From NCBI GenBank assembly GCA_037138595.1, contig JBAXIB010000004.1, positions 1-64,000 of the forward strand: a stretch of 64,000 bases of DNA, read 5' to 3'. Below the pieces are notes generated by a model. It was given only the letters and a program-made list of their open reading frames with translations. It was not told the origin of the DNA and did no database searches. The position numbers were made by a program, and so were the translations under genes. Numbering within the stretch: position 1 is the first letter of the stretch; each line of letters opens with the position of its first letter. Positions 36,467 through 46,067 of the stretch are shown piece by piece. This DNA is from UBA4742 sp037138595. Its GTDB lineage: Bacteria > Actinomycetota > Acidimicrobiia > Acidimicrobiales > Acidimicrobilacustridaceae.

Positions 36467-37714
36467 GTGCCTGAAACTGCCAAAACGCCTGTCTCGGCAC
36501 GTTCTCGCCAAGCCGTCATCTTGGTGTGCTTCGCGGTGCTCATCGGGATTCGATTGTGCGGCGCAGCTTGGTTATTGCAGGCCCACACCGAGCACGACAA
36601 CAACATTCTCGGCGGTGATGCCCGCCGGTATGACGAGATCAGCGCGGGCAGTGGAACCGCGTACCGAGATTTTCCGCTCGAGTATCCACCGGTTACCTAT
36701 GCGTTGATTAAAGCCACTCACGGTCATGACCGAGCAACGACCCTCGACCTGCTGATTTGCTCACAACTCGTGACAGACCTCGCCATTGTCGGGGTACTGG
36801 CGTGGGCTTGGAATCGTCGGACCGCAATGGCATACCTCATCTTGAGCGCGCCAATGATCGCGTTCCCATTTCTCTATGTTCGCATCGACCTGCTGTCAGT
36901 ATTTCTCGCGACTCTTGGGCTCGCGCTTGTTCGCAAAGGTTTGCAAAGGTCCGGCGGCGTCACGCTTGCGTTCGCCATTTACGCCAAGGTGTGGCCGATC
37001 ATCTTGTTGCCGATTTTGCTGATCGAACGAAAGACAAAGGCAACCGTTGCTTGGGCAATCTCGCTCGCCGCCTGCGGCATTGCTTGGGTCGCGTGGGCTG
37101 GCGTTACCGGACCCGACCAAGTGCTCACCTTTCGCGGGTCAAAAGGCTGGCAGATCGAATCAATGATTGGTTTGATCTACCACTGGTCAAACCCGGCAGG
37201 CTCACATGTCGAAGGTGGCGCATGGCGCACTGCCGCCGCAGCACCTACCGCTGCGCGAATGATGCTGACCGTACTCAGCGGATTGGTTTTTTTAGCTGCG
37301 TGGTTCCTTGCGTGGCAGCGCCGACGCAGTGGTAGCCATGAATCGGTTGTGTACGGCCTAGCCCCCCTCATCAGCATTCTCGGACTCTTGATTTTCGCGC
37401 CGATTCTCTCGCCGCAATATCTCTTGTGGATTCTGCCGTTCGCGGCGATTGTCGCAGCGCGACGGAATTGGTTCATGGCCGGACTCACCTTGGCGGTCAC
37501 TTGGCTCACGACCATCGTGTTCGCCACGATCCAAACGCAAACGAAAGGCGACTTCTGGTCACTCGTGCCTGTCGCCGTGCGCAACGCGCTCCTCATCGTG
37601 ATGTTGATCGTCGGCTTTGTGCAACTCGCTCGGCCATATGACACGAACGAATCGAGTGACAACGGATTAGACCAAGCCCATTCTGAACGGGTTACAACCA
37701 CCCCTTCTTCTTAA
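36467..37714 (+). CDS. GT87-like polyprenol-phosphate-mannose-dependent mannosyltransferase, membrane protein
   Basis: 415 aa from GTG 36467; a TAGTCT box 6 nt upstream and no Shine-Dalgarno suggest a leaderless transcript. About ten transmembrane helices carry GT-C features: an acidic first loop (GGDARRYDEI), FPLEYPPVTYAL, and the KVWPIILLPIL segment typical of the GT87 (DUF2029/PimE-type) family. These enzymes move mannose from a polyprenyl-phosphate carrier to a lipid glycan outside the membrane. Its 3' end overlaps corA by 23 nt in a convergent arrangement. Confidence 0.78.
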   Translation: MPETAKTPVSARSRQAVILVCFAVLIGIRLCGAAWLLQAHTEHDNNILGGDARRYDEISAGSGTAYRDFPLEYPPVTYALIKATHGHDRATTLDLLICSQLVTDLAIVGVLAWAWNRRTAMAYLILSAPMIAFPFLYVRIDLLSVFLATLGLALVRKGLQRSGGVTLAFAIYAKVWPIILLPILLIERKTKATVAWAISLAACGIAWVAWAGVTGPDQVLTFRGSKGWQIESMIGLIYHWSNPAGSHVEGGAWRTAAAAPTAARMMLTVLSGLVFLAAWFLAWQRRRSGSHESVVYGLAPLISILGLLIFAPILSPQYLLWILPFAAIVAARRNWFMAGLTLAVTWLTTIVFATIQTQTKGDFWSLVPVAVRNALLIVMLIVGFVQLARPYDTNESSDNGLDQAHSERVTTTPSS

Positions 37715-38666
37715 ACCATCGATAAAGGCCGAAGGTCACTACAAACATCCAACCAAGTGCAATGAAATAGCCGTAATGCCAGTGCAGCTCAGGCATGTAA
37801 TCGAAGTTCATGCCGTACACACCGGTTACGAGCGCAGCGCCAAACAGAATCGCACCCCATGACGTCATCTTCTTCATGATTTCGTTCATGTGATTATTCA
37901 CCACTGCTAAATGGGCATCAACCGCGTTGCCGAGCAACTCCCGCTGGGTCTCAAGTGTGTCAATAACGCGCAAAATATGATCTAAAACATCTTGGTAATA
38001 GCGCTGCGACTCCAAGCCGATTGAGGGAACTTCCTGGCGCAGAATGACCTGAAGCACATCGCGCAATGGCACAACTTTGCGGCGAAACAACAGCAGCTCT
38101 CGACGTTGTGCGAGCAAATCTTGCTGCAATTTTGACTCGTCTGAGCTCTCGGTTACAAAGATCCGGCTTTCGATCTGTTCGAGCTGGTCTTCAGTTCGAT
38201 CAAGCGCATTGAAATAGGTGTCCACTACCGCGTCGAGGATCGTGTACAACAAAAAACCGACATCGGCTTTTCCACCACGGGTGCGTTCAAACCGACTTTC
38301 AACGATCGAAAAATCAAGGCATGGGTCACCATTGAAGCTGCGTCGGACCGTAATGAGCCATCCGTCAGCGACGAACATGTTGAGTTCGGATAGCTGCCTT
38401 GGATCACCGTTACTTGCATAGGCAACGACAAACGCGTGGCTGTCGTATCGTTCGATCTTCGGTCGCTGCCCGGGATGCCGAAGGTCTTCCATTGCTAATG
38501 GATGCAGCGAAAACTCACTTTGGATCCGGGCTAATTCGGCTTCGGTTGGATCCAAACTATCGACCCATACCAAGGTCTTTTCACGCCCGAGAGACTCCGA
38601 AATGTTGTCTTGGTCGTCTATCACTTTCGTCGCAACACCGTCTTCGAATACGACCGTTCTCATCAC
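37692..38666 (-). CDS. corA: CorA-family magnesium/cobalt transporter
   Basis: 324 aa. A large soluble N-terminal domain, then the signature YGMNF (GMN at residues 285-287) at the end of the pore helix, and a C-terminal helix followed by the basic KKKGWL tail. CorA forms a pentameric channel for Mg2+. The next gene upstream is an MgtE-type transporter, so two unrelated Mg2+ systems are adjacent. Confidence 0.95.
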   Translation of the reverse strand: MMRTVVFEDGVATKVIDDQDNISESLGREKTLVWVDSLDPTEAELARIQSEFSLHPLAMEDLRHPGQRPKIERYDSHAFVVAYASNGDPRQLSELNMFVADGWLITVRRSFNGDPCLDFSIVESRFERTRGGKADVGFLLYTILDAVVDTYFNALDRTEDQLEQIESRIFVTESSDESKLQQDLLAQRRELLLFRRKVVPLRDVLQVILRQEVPSIGLESQRYYQDVLDHILRVIDTLETQRELLGNAVDAHLAVVNNHMNEIMKKMTSWGAILFGAALVTGVYGMNFDYMPELHWHYGYFIALGWMFVVTFGLYRWFKKKGWL

Positions 38667-38704
38667 GGTGCATTCTTAGCCGATTCGCCTCACTATCGCC
38701 GGTG

Positions 38705-39943
38705 TTACGAAATTCCGAGCAAGATAATTGCCAATATCAAACACAGCGCCCCGACGAGGTCCATCGACGAGGTGAGCAATGGGACCCCGTAATTGTCAGG
38801 ATCAAGCCCGAGTCGATAGGTGACAATGCTCCCGTAATAGGCGACGAACAGCGCGACAATCGTCGCCAGAAACCCGCCTATCAACGAGATCGCAATCATC
38901 GTCAACACCCCAGGGCTCGCCAAGCCGAACATGGCGGCGGCGATTTGGGACGAGATCGCAACCAGCACAAACACCGGGATTGCAAGCATCGCGACGATGG
39001 CGAAATCGTCGCGGGCCGCACGAGCCGGCCGGGCCGTGGGTTCGATTATTCCTAAGTGGAGTTTGCTGGCGAGGCGACTCGATAAGACACTTCCAAGTGC
39101 TCCAGTGTCTTCAAGAAATGGCGGAACCAAGACCAGCAATGCCGGGAATGTCAAAAATGATTGAAGGCGATGCTCAATGGTGAGCCCAGCCACAAGATCA
39201 ACCACGCCAGCAACCAACAGAACTGGCACCGATTCTCGCAAGATGCGCGTCACGATCCGAAGGTGCAAGTGCAACGCCCAGACGAGCGAACCCACAGCTA
39301 GGCCAGCAGCTAGGACAGCAATCGTTACCGTCACTCCTTTGATGCCGACCAAGTAGGTCGCAAGGAATAGCGATGGCAGCGTCACCATGTCACCTGCCGC
39401 AGTCACCAGTGGGGCGGCAACATTGTCCATATCCCATCCGCGGCGCACCGACAGCGAGGCCACCACCAACGTCAGCACTAACACCACCACTGAGCTGAGT
39501 ACGCCGCCAAGAATCGAGATGACGAGAAAATCGGCCAACGAGATCGTCGCCGACACGCCGAAAATCCCGGCGACAGCTTTTGCGAGAACCGCAAGGGCAG
39601 CCGAAATAAACAAAGTCAGCGCGATTGCCGCAACAACGTTTTGTCCGACCACCGTGTCGCGTCGGCGCGACAGTCGAAAGGTTCCGGTATGAATCGACGT
39701 ACCCAATCGGCTGCCCATCGCGCCGAAGATATTGCCCCGCATCCCGATCGCAGCGGGCACCAGCACGAGCAACCCAGGCAGCGCCTCGAGCGTGTTAGTT
39801 ATTGCACCAAGGGTCAGACCTGCAAGCAGGTCACCGCCCGAGGAAACTAACAGCGCAGCTAGCGCCTGCCGCAACCCGGACGCGTCTGAGCCCACTGCGG
39901 CGCGTACACGCGCAACAAAAGCGCGAAATGGCCGGGAGAGCAT
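38705..39943 (-). CDS. Double-MgtE-domain (SLC41-type) divalent cation transporter
   Basis: 412 aa, all membrane. Two tandem MgtE transmembrane domains are visible from repeated motifs: first LVLVPAAIGMRGNIFGAMGSRLG with DMDNVAAPLVTAAGD, then LVLVPPFLEDTGALGSVLSSRL with DPDNYGVPLLTSSMD. Bacterial MgtE has one such domain fused to cytosolic N and CBS domains and works as a dimer. Here both halves are fused and the regulatory CBS/N domains are missing, as in eukaryotic SLC41 proteins. Cation gating by CBS domains is therefore not available. Located 38 nt upstream of corA. Confidence 0.86.
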   Translation of the reverse strand: MLSRPFRAFVARVRAAVGSDASGLRQALAALLVSSGGDLLAGLTLGAITNTLEALPGLLVLVPAAIGMRGNIFGAMGSRLGTSIHTGTFRLSRRRDTVVGQNVVAAIALTLFISAALAVLAKAVAGIFGVSATISLADFLVISILGGVLSSVVVLVLTLVVASLSVRRGWDMDNVAAPLVTAAGDMVTLPSLFLATYLVGIKGVTVTIAVLAAGLAVGSLVWALHLHLRIVTRILRESVPVLLVAGVVDLVAGLTIEHRLQSFLTFPALLVLVPPFLEDTGALGSVLSSRLASKLHLGIIEPTARPARAARDDFAIVAMLAIPVFVLVAISSQIAAAMFGLASPGVLTMIAISLIGGFLATIVALFVAYYGSIVTYRLGLDPDNYGVPLLTSSMDLVGALCLILAIILLGIS

Positions 39944-40030
39944 TAGTACTCGGAGGGTCCGAAGGCGGGCGGGACATACAAGAGGTCATGCTAGAGCCAC
40001 CCATACCCACAGGCCAATGATGCCGCCGAA

Positions 40031-40050
40031 AACCCAACGGCCGCTGGGTT
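40031..40050 (-). terminator. Small hairpin overlapping the end of the MptB-like gene
   Basis: AACCCA/TGGGTT (6 bp) with an 8-base GC-rich loop, followed on the minus strand by TTCGG. The stop codon lies partly in the stem. Stem and T-run are short, so termination is possible but unproven. Confidence 0.3.
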
Positions 40051-41750
40051 CAGATTGCTACGGGTTCGACCGATCCGACGGCGATCGGATCAGCGCCATC
40101 CGGTGCAAATTCTCGGCTGGCAGTCAATTGCGCGGCTAGCCACTGAGCGATCCAACACGCTCCGACGATGATCCCAACGACAACCATGGTCAGCACATGT
40201 TGATAGGCATTTAATGATCGAACCGGGGAAATCGACGTCGGGAACACCACCGCGCTCGATGCGACGATAAGGACGACATAACTCGGTCGCCACCGGCCCA
40301 TTCCATTGGCCGCGACGAGCGCAAAGCCGGCAGCGAGGTACCACGGCCACACCACAGGGCTGAGCAGAACAACGGCAATCATGCTCAGGCCTAACGCTCG
40401 CGCAATACCGATTCGGGGACTTGCTAAAAGGAGCGCCAGGCACAGCACACCGGCAAGTGCGATTCCCAGCAATCGAAATGCTGCGACAGTGACGCTCGAG
40501 TCGACCGAAAGGCCCACTGCTTGGAGCACGTTGGCACTTAAGAAACCGAGTTTGGTTGATACCGAAAAAGTTGAATACACGCTTCCGGTGCTCTTCAACG
40601 CAGCGATCCATCCGACGCTGATGCCCACGAGGAGAGATAACGCCGAAAGCGCGACGACAGTCACCCCTGAAACGAGGGCCGTGGCGCGCACGCGCTGCCA
40701 AAATGAAGTCGCGGGATCATCAGTCCAGTTCCAGGCCAAAAAGACGAGTCCGGCCGCGGCGGGAACCTTCGCACCAGTGGCAAGAATGACCAGCGCTATG
40801 CCCACATATTTTCGCTGCCGCAAAAACAGAGCAACGCCGACGGTCAACAGGCCCATCATCAGCGCGTCGTTATGGCTGCCGCCGATGAGGTGCAACAACA
40901 CCAGAGGGCTCGCAATACCCACTGCGACTGCGACCGCAGCAGGTTGCCTACATGATTTAGCAATCGCGGCAACCCCAATGGCGCTCAGGATGACTCCAAG
41001 CATTGCGAGCACACGGAAACCCCAAATAGCGGCGGCCGGATCGTGCCCCGTGAGCTCAACGACAACTTTCCCCGCTTCAACCGCCACCGGACCATAAGGA
41101 GCGGGAGCATCGCGCCAGATCGGGTCAACTTCACGAACCCATTGTCCCCGCTTCAAGCTGTAGGGCCCTTGCGAGGTGGGATCCAAACCTCGGCTTGCCA
41201 TCTCGCCTTGCGATGCATAACTAAAACTGTCATGGCTTAACAATGGCGGGGCCAGCAACACCGGGATACACCACAATGCGCCAATAACGACAACCGCAAT
41301 AAGGCGACTTTTCGGCGTTATCGGTGCACGTTCAGCTCGACCGATCAAGCCGATCCACCCCAACCCCAACAACACCAATCCGACTAAGAAATTGGCGAGT
41401 GCTTGCGATGATGTACCTGGATGTGGGATGCCCGGCACCGTGAGTCGCCAAGACGGCGCGGCCAAATACCAATCCGGTGCCGATGCGGCGATCAGCAGCG
41501 CCCCGATAAACCCGGTGCACGCTGAAAGTATGAAGCGACCATAACGGGCGCTAAACGTAGGACGGTCAGCGCCAGGAACTGGGGAATACGGCGTGACCTC
41601 TTCACCTGGTTCCGGACCAAGCAAGTACGCGCGAGCGCGGGCCCGAAGCGGAAGTTCGACGACCGGGACCGGGGTATCGATCGGTGTGGCCAGCGGTGAC
41701 TGAACAGCGGCTATGTCGCTCGTACCGAGGTCGTTTGATTGGGTAGACAC
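40050..41750 (-). CDS. MptB-like alpha-1,6-mannosyltransferase, membrane protein
   Basis: 566 aa with about 12-14 hydrophobic helices. Conserved features of the MptB family are visible: DSFSYASQGEMASRGLDP near the first large loop, LHLIGGSHNDALMMGLL and ILATGAKVPAAAGLVFLAW. In Corynebacteriales MptA/MptB build the alpha-1,6-mannan core of lipomannan. The corresponding glycan in this organism is unknown. It is encoded 145 nt downstream of glgB on the same strand, just after the alpha-glucan operon. Family assignment is good; linkage specificity is inferred. Confidence 0.78.
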   Translation of the reverse strand: MSTQSNDLGTSDIAAVQSPLATPIDTPVPVVELPLRARARAYLLGPEPGEEVTPYSPVPGADRPTFSARYGRFILSACTGFIGALLIAASAPDWYLAAPSWRLTVPGIPHPGTSSQALANFLVGLVLLGLGWIGLIGRAERAPITPKSRLIAVVVIGALWCIPVLLAPPLLSHDSFSYASQGEMASRGLDPTSQGPYSLKRGQWVREVDPIWRDAPAPYGPVAVEAGKVVVELTGHDPAAAIWGFRVLAMLGVILSAIGVAAIAKSCRQPAAVAVAVGIASPLVLLHLIGGSHNDALMMGLLTVGVALFLRQRKYVGIALVILATGAKVPAAAGLVFLAWNWTDDPATSFWQRVRATALVSGVTVVALSALSLLVGISVGWIAALKSTGSVYSTFSVSTKLGFLSANVLQAVGLSVDSSVTVAAFRLLGIALAGVLCLALLLASPRIGIARALGLSMIAVVLLSPVVWPWYLAAGFALVAANGMGRWRPSYVVLIVASSAVVFPTSISPVRSLNAYQHVLTMVVVGIIVGACWIAQWLAAQLTASREFAPDGADPIAVGSVEPVAI

Positions 41751-41895
41751 CGCCGCTCCTTTCTGCCAATGGCCGCGCTCTTTCCGGGGACCAGCGCGCC
41801 AGCCGTCATACGCTATCGCGGATTGCCCACAACTCGCAGTGAAGGTGGCGGCTTACGGCCGCAATCGTCACCGCCTCAGCGAAGAAAATCGCTGC

Positions 41896-43911
41896 TCAAG
41901 AAGCTTCAGGGGCGAAAAAAGTCACACCTAGCGGCGCGAGCACCAACGGGAGGGCAAACGGGCGGCCGTGGGTACCTGGCTCGACGGCATCGACAGCTCC
42001 GTAGTTTCCCCATCCACTCCCCCCGTAAACTTCGGCATCGCTATTGGCCAACTCAATCCATCGACCACCCGCTGGAACCCCGATGAGGTAATTCTCCCGA
42101 GGAACGGGGGTGAGATTGCAAACAATCAGCACGCTGCGCGCCTCGGATGTGACTGGGTCGCCGGAGCCATCTCGTTTTGGATGGCGCAGAAACGCCAAGA
42201 TGCTCGCATCAGCATCCGACGCGTCGACCCATTCGAAGCCGTCAGCATCGAAGTCGACCTCATGGAGTGCCGCTTCAGTTCGGTGCAACCGATTCATGGT
42301 GGTCACCCATTGATGCACGCCCGCATGCCCACTCGATTCCAGAAGATGCCAGGGCAATGCTGCATCGTGATTCCACTCGACGTCAGCAGCAATGTCATCA
42401 CCCATGAACAACAGCTTTTTGCCCGGAAGCGCGAACTGATAACCAAACAATGCTCGCAGATTGGCGAACTTCTGCCATGAATCACCCGGCATTTTCGCGA
42501 GGAGTGAACCTTTTCCGTGCACGACCTCATCATGAGACAGTGGAAGCATGAAATTTTCGGAAAACGCGTAGACCATTCGGAAGGTCAACTGGTCTTGGGA
42601 GAAACGACGATGGATCGGTTCGTGGGCGAAATAGTCGAGCGTGTCGTGCATCCACCCCATGTCCCATTTCAATCCAAAGCCAAGTCCTCCCATGTCAGTG
42701 GGTCGAGACACCATTGGCCACGATGTTGACTCCTCAGCGAACGTTTGCACGTCAGGAAAATCGGCATAGATCGTCTCATTCAGCTTTCGCAAGAACTGCA
42801 ATGCGCCAAGGTTTTCATTGCCGCCGTGGACATTCGGAATCCACTCGCCTTCGCCGCGGGAATAATCCAAATACAACATCGATGCCACCGCATCCACCCG
42901 AATGCCGTCGACGTGATAGCGATCAAGCCAGCAATGCGCGCTCGAGAGCAAGAAACTACAGACCTCGTAACGGTCGTAGTTGAAGATCAACGTTTTCCAG
43001 TCAGGGTGAAAACCCATGCGGGGATCGGCATGCTCAAACAAGTGGGTGCCGTCGAACAACCCAAGGCCATGTTCATCACTTGGGAAATGAGACGGGACCC
43101 AGTCAAGGATGACGCCGATGCCGTTTTGGTGCAGGACATCAACCAATTCCATGAAATCTTGTGGCGTGCCGAAACGCGATGTCGGCGCGAAATAGCCCGT
43201 TGTTTGATAGCCCCAGGATCCATAGAACGGATGCTCAGTGATCGGCATTAATTCGACGTGGGTGTATCCAGTTTCGTTGACATAGCGCGCCAACGGTTCG
43301 GCGAGTTCGCGGAACGTGAGCGAACGATTGTCATCGTCGACATGACGCCATGAACCCACGTGCAGTTCATAAACCGACATCGGAGCATCGAGCGCGTTTC
43401 TCTTGGGTCGGGTCGCCATCCACTCCTCGTCATGCCAAACACGAGCCGTGTCCCAGACCACCGACGCGGTGCGCGGCGCGACTTCCGACCACGCGGCGAA
43501 TGGATCCGCTTTGTCGACCGTGAAGGCGCCCGAATCGGAAACAATGTGAAACTTGTAACGAGCTCCCGGCAGCACTTCAGGCACGAATTGCTGCCAAATG
43601 CCCGAGGAATGCTGCGGGACAAGCGGGTGGCTAGTCACATTCCAGTCGTTGAAATCTCCCACGACCGAAACCTGTTCAGCATTCGGAGCCCAAACTCCAA
43701 AGACGACACCATCGGGGACCAACTGCGCGCCGAGGCGCTCATAGAGTCGGGTGTGCGCACCCTCATTGAACAGCCAAACATCGTCAGAACTTACAAATCT
43801 CGATGGGACGTGTGCATGCGATGTAGTCGCAAGTTTCGGCGGTTTGGCGTTCACGTGCGATGCAGACTGACTGACGTTCGCTCGGGGCCGCCGGCGCCAG
43901 CGAAAGTTCAT
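41896..43911 (-). CDS. glgB: 1,4-alpha-glucan branching enzyme GlgB
   Basis: 671 aa. An N-terminal CBM48 domain (VFGVWAPNAEQVSVVGDFNDW) precedes a GH13 barrel with nucleophile Asp340 in DGIRVDAVASMLY, acid/base Glu in FAEEST, and the third Asp in LSHDEVVHGKGSL. It makes alpha-1,6 branch points. Last gene of the operon; its ATG overlaps the malQ stop by four bases (43908-43911). In the GlgE route GlgB is the branching partner of GlgE. Confidence 0.97.
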   Translation of the reverse strand: MNFRWRRRPRANVSQSASHVNAKPPKLATTSHAHVPSRFVSSDDVWLFNEGAHTRLYERLGAQLVPDGVVFGVWAPNAEQVSVVGDFNDWNVTSHPLVPQHSSGIWQQFVPEVLPGARYKFHIVSDSGAFTVDKADPFAAWSEVAPRTASVVWDTARVWHDEEWMATRPKRNALDAPMSVYELHVGSWRHVDDDNRSLTFRELAEPLARYVNETGYTHVELMPITEHPFYGSWGYQTTGYFAPTSRFGTPQDFMELVDVLHQNGIGVILDWVPSHFPSDEHGLGLFDGTHLFEHADPRMGFHPDWKTLIFNYDRYEVCSFLLSSAHCWLDRYHVDGIRVDAVASMLYLDYSRGEGEWIPNVHGGNENLGALQFLRKLNETIYADFPDVQTFAEESTSWPMVSRPTDMGGLGFGLKWDMGWMHDTLDYFAHEPIHRRFSQDQLTFRMVYAFSENFMLPLSHDEVVHGKGSLLAKMPGDSWQKFANLRALFGYQFALPGKKLLFMGDDIAADVEWNHDAALPWHLLESSGHAGVHQWVTTMNRLHRTEAALHEVDFDADGFEWVDASDADASILAFLRHPKRDGSGDPVTSEARSVLIVCNLTPVPRENYLIGVPAGGRWIELANSDAEVYGGSGWGNYGAVDAVEPGTHGRPFALPLVLAPLGVTFFAPEAS

Positions 43912-46067
43912 TGCGGCTCACCACTCGATTCCCGATCGTTGCGCGCACGACCATGACTCGCCAACCGACGACGTTGAACCACCTTCAGTACAGCCTCGAC
44001 CCAAGGATCATCTACCAAGTCCTGCAGCGGTCCAGGCATCCGGAGCACCCAATTGGGACGATCCGATGGGGTCCCCGGAATGTTCTGCGGCTCAATCTCT
44101 CCACGCAGATCATCGAGCGAAATGAGGACGGCGGGGGCGTCACTATCAGCCAGAAACTCAAGCAGGCAACGCAACAATGCGCCTTCGTCTCCAGCGCGAA
44201 CGAGATACCCACCTAGGTCCAGCGCGGTTGAAAGGCCTTCACCCGCATGGCGGCGATTTCGCATCGCCAGATCGAACTGGTCAGCATCAAGAAACCCCGC
44301 CTCATGCCGCATCCGAATGTCTTCACCGATACAAAACGCTGCAAACGTTGGAGTGTCATGGGTATCAATCGAGGCAACCATCCGGTGATCGGGTTCGCCC
44401 ATCGGCACTCCGGGGCCGGTTGGAAGGACGAATTCGGCAACGTAGCTGCGCAACACTCGGTGCCGATCCATCGAGTCGCGGACTTCATCGGGGACGGTGC
44501 CGAGGTCTTCGCCGATTACGAGACAGCCTGAACGATGTGACTCAACCGCGACGACCGCAAACTGTTCCTCAGTCGCCGCCCGCACATAGACGCCCTCAGA
44601 AGGTTTCATCCCAGCCGGAACCCAAAACAGGCGATGCAACCCCATCACATGGTCGAGTCGAAGCATTCCCGCGTGCGACATGTGATGACGCAAACATTCG
44701 ATGAGGTGTCGATGACCGCTGTCTCGGGAAACATCCGGCCGAAGCGGCGGAAATCCCCAGTTCTGTCCAGCCCCAAAGAAATCATCGGGGGGAGCACCGA
44801 CTGAGCAACCCCAGCCATAGGCATCTTGGTCGATCCAGGTGTCGAACCCTTCCGGGCTCGCGCCGACGGGCAGATCGAGGTAGAGATGTTGGCCACGAGC
44901 CTCCATCGCCCGGGAGACATCGCCCACTTGTCGGTGCATCGACCATTGCGCATACACATGGCGAGCCGCTACCCGATGGTCGTAATCGGACGACTCGAGA
45001 CGACCCATCCGTTGTGGTTCCGGCCACGCCGACCATCCCGTTCCGTGCCGTTCAGCCGCGGCCCGAAAACGCGCATACGCAATGACATCAGGGGTTTCGG
45101 CAATCCAGCGATCGAACGCTTCCCGCTCCTGCGCTGGTTGTGAGAAGAAGGTACTCGTCAACTCATCAAGGAATCCGCTAACGAGTTTCCACTGACGGCC
45201 AGCGTCGAAACCTTTTTGCGCTGAAAGCGCAGCGATTTCAGATCGAGTCGAGGGATCAGCCAATCGACTGACTGCCGCGGCAGAACTTGCGAACTCAGGC
45301 AATCGCTCGACATCGAGATACGCCTCGTTCCAAAAGCGTCGAGAGACCGGCGAATACGGACTTGGGTCAAACGGGCGATCAAGAAACGAAGCCAGCAATG
45401 GAAGCGTCGCGATGACTTTGCCGCCGTGCTGTCCGATCCATTCGCCGACGGCATCAAGATCGTACATATTCGTGCCGACACCGCGGCCGGTCCGAAGCGA
45501 ATATAGCGGCGCAAACACGCCCCACATCCGTTCGGTTGCCGAAGGCTGCACCACATATTCCGGGGCAATGATGACCGTCGCTTCATGGCGCTGCGAACCC
45601 CACGACACGATGAGGTCGTGATAACCGATTGAAGCCGAGTCGAGTTCCAAATCAACTTCGCGAACTATCCAACTACGGCCATCAGCTTCGGTCGCACGGA
45701 GCGCTGTCAGCGTGCCGACGATGAGATCCCAGGAAATACGTTGACCACTTTCGAAAAACAACTCAACCCGCAACGTCAGCGGTCCTCGTTCCACCGGCAA
45801 GCAGACCTCGAAGCGCAGGGGGGCCGAACCCACGACAGTGACAACCGGTTCCAGCGGTCGAGTCGCCAATTCGAGAACATGATTGCGAAGGGGACCAGCC
45901 GCGTCTTCCAGTTTGGCCACCGGAGCACCCATCGATGTCAGCACGGCAAGTACCGCATCAACCGACGCGTCGTGCCAATTGCCTTTCACGTCCCAATAGC
46001 CCGGCTCAACGCCAAGCCTCAGCGCGTGGGCGAACAGTTCGTCGACCAAAGTCGTCGGTGCACTCAC
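43908..46067 (-). CDS. malQ: 4-alpha-glucanotransferase (amylomaltase) MalQ
   Basis: 719 aa from GTG 46067, overlapping the treS stop as GTGA; a longer frame to 46118 lies inside treS. The GH77 domain has GRGVGTNMYDLDAVGEWIGQHGGK, SPYSPVSRRFWNEAYLD, the conserved LRLDHVMGLHRLFWVP, GEDLGTVPDEVRDSM and IDTHDTPTF. An N-terminal extension of about 180 residues precedes GH77, as in long actinobacterial MalQ proteins. It transfers maltodextrin segments and recycles short glucans produced around GlgE. Confidence 0.95.
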   Translation of the reverse strand: MSAPTTLVDELFAHALRLGVEPGYWDVKGNWHDASVDAVLAVLTSMGAPVAKLEDAAGPLRNHVLELATRPLEPVVTVVGSAPLRFEVCLPVERGPLTLRVELFFESGQRISWDLIVGTLTALRATEADGRSWIVREVDLELDSASIGYHDLIVSWGSQRHEATVIIAPEYVVQPSATERMWGVFAPLYSLRTGRGVGTNMYDLDAVGEWIGQHGGKVIATLPLLASFLDRPFDPSPYSPVSRRFWNEAYLDVERLPEFASSAAAVSRLADPSTRSEIAALSAQKGFDAGRQWKLVSGFLDELTSTFFSQPAQEREAFDRWIAETPDVIAYARFRAAAERHGTGWSAWPEPQRMGRLESSDYDHRVAARHVYAQWSMHRQVGDVSRAMEARGQHLYLDLPVGASPEGFDTWIDQDAYGWGCSVGAPPDDFFGAGQNWGFPPLRPDVSRDSGHRHLIECLRHHMSHAGMLRLDHVMGLHRLFWVPAGMKPSEGVYVRAATEEQFAVVAVESHRSGCLVIGEDLGTVPDEVRDSMDRHRVLRSYVAEFVLPTGPGVPMGEPDHRMVASIDTHDTPTFAAFCIGEDIRMRHEAGFLDADQFDLAMRNRRHAGEGLSTALDLGGYLVRAGDEGALLRCLLEFLADSDAPAVLISLDDLRGEIEPQNIPGTPSDRPNWVLRMPGPLQDLVDDPWVEAVLKVVQRRRLASHGRARNDRESSGEPQ

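Noticed and set aside
37692..37714. 23-nt convergent overlap of the GT87 and corA genes as a regulatory antisense element
   Set aside because: Both C-termini are consistent with their families, and short 3' overlaps of convergent genes are common; nothing specific supports regulation.
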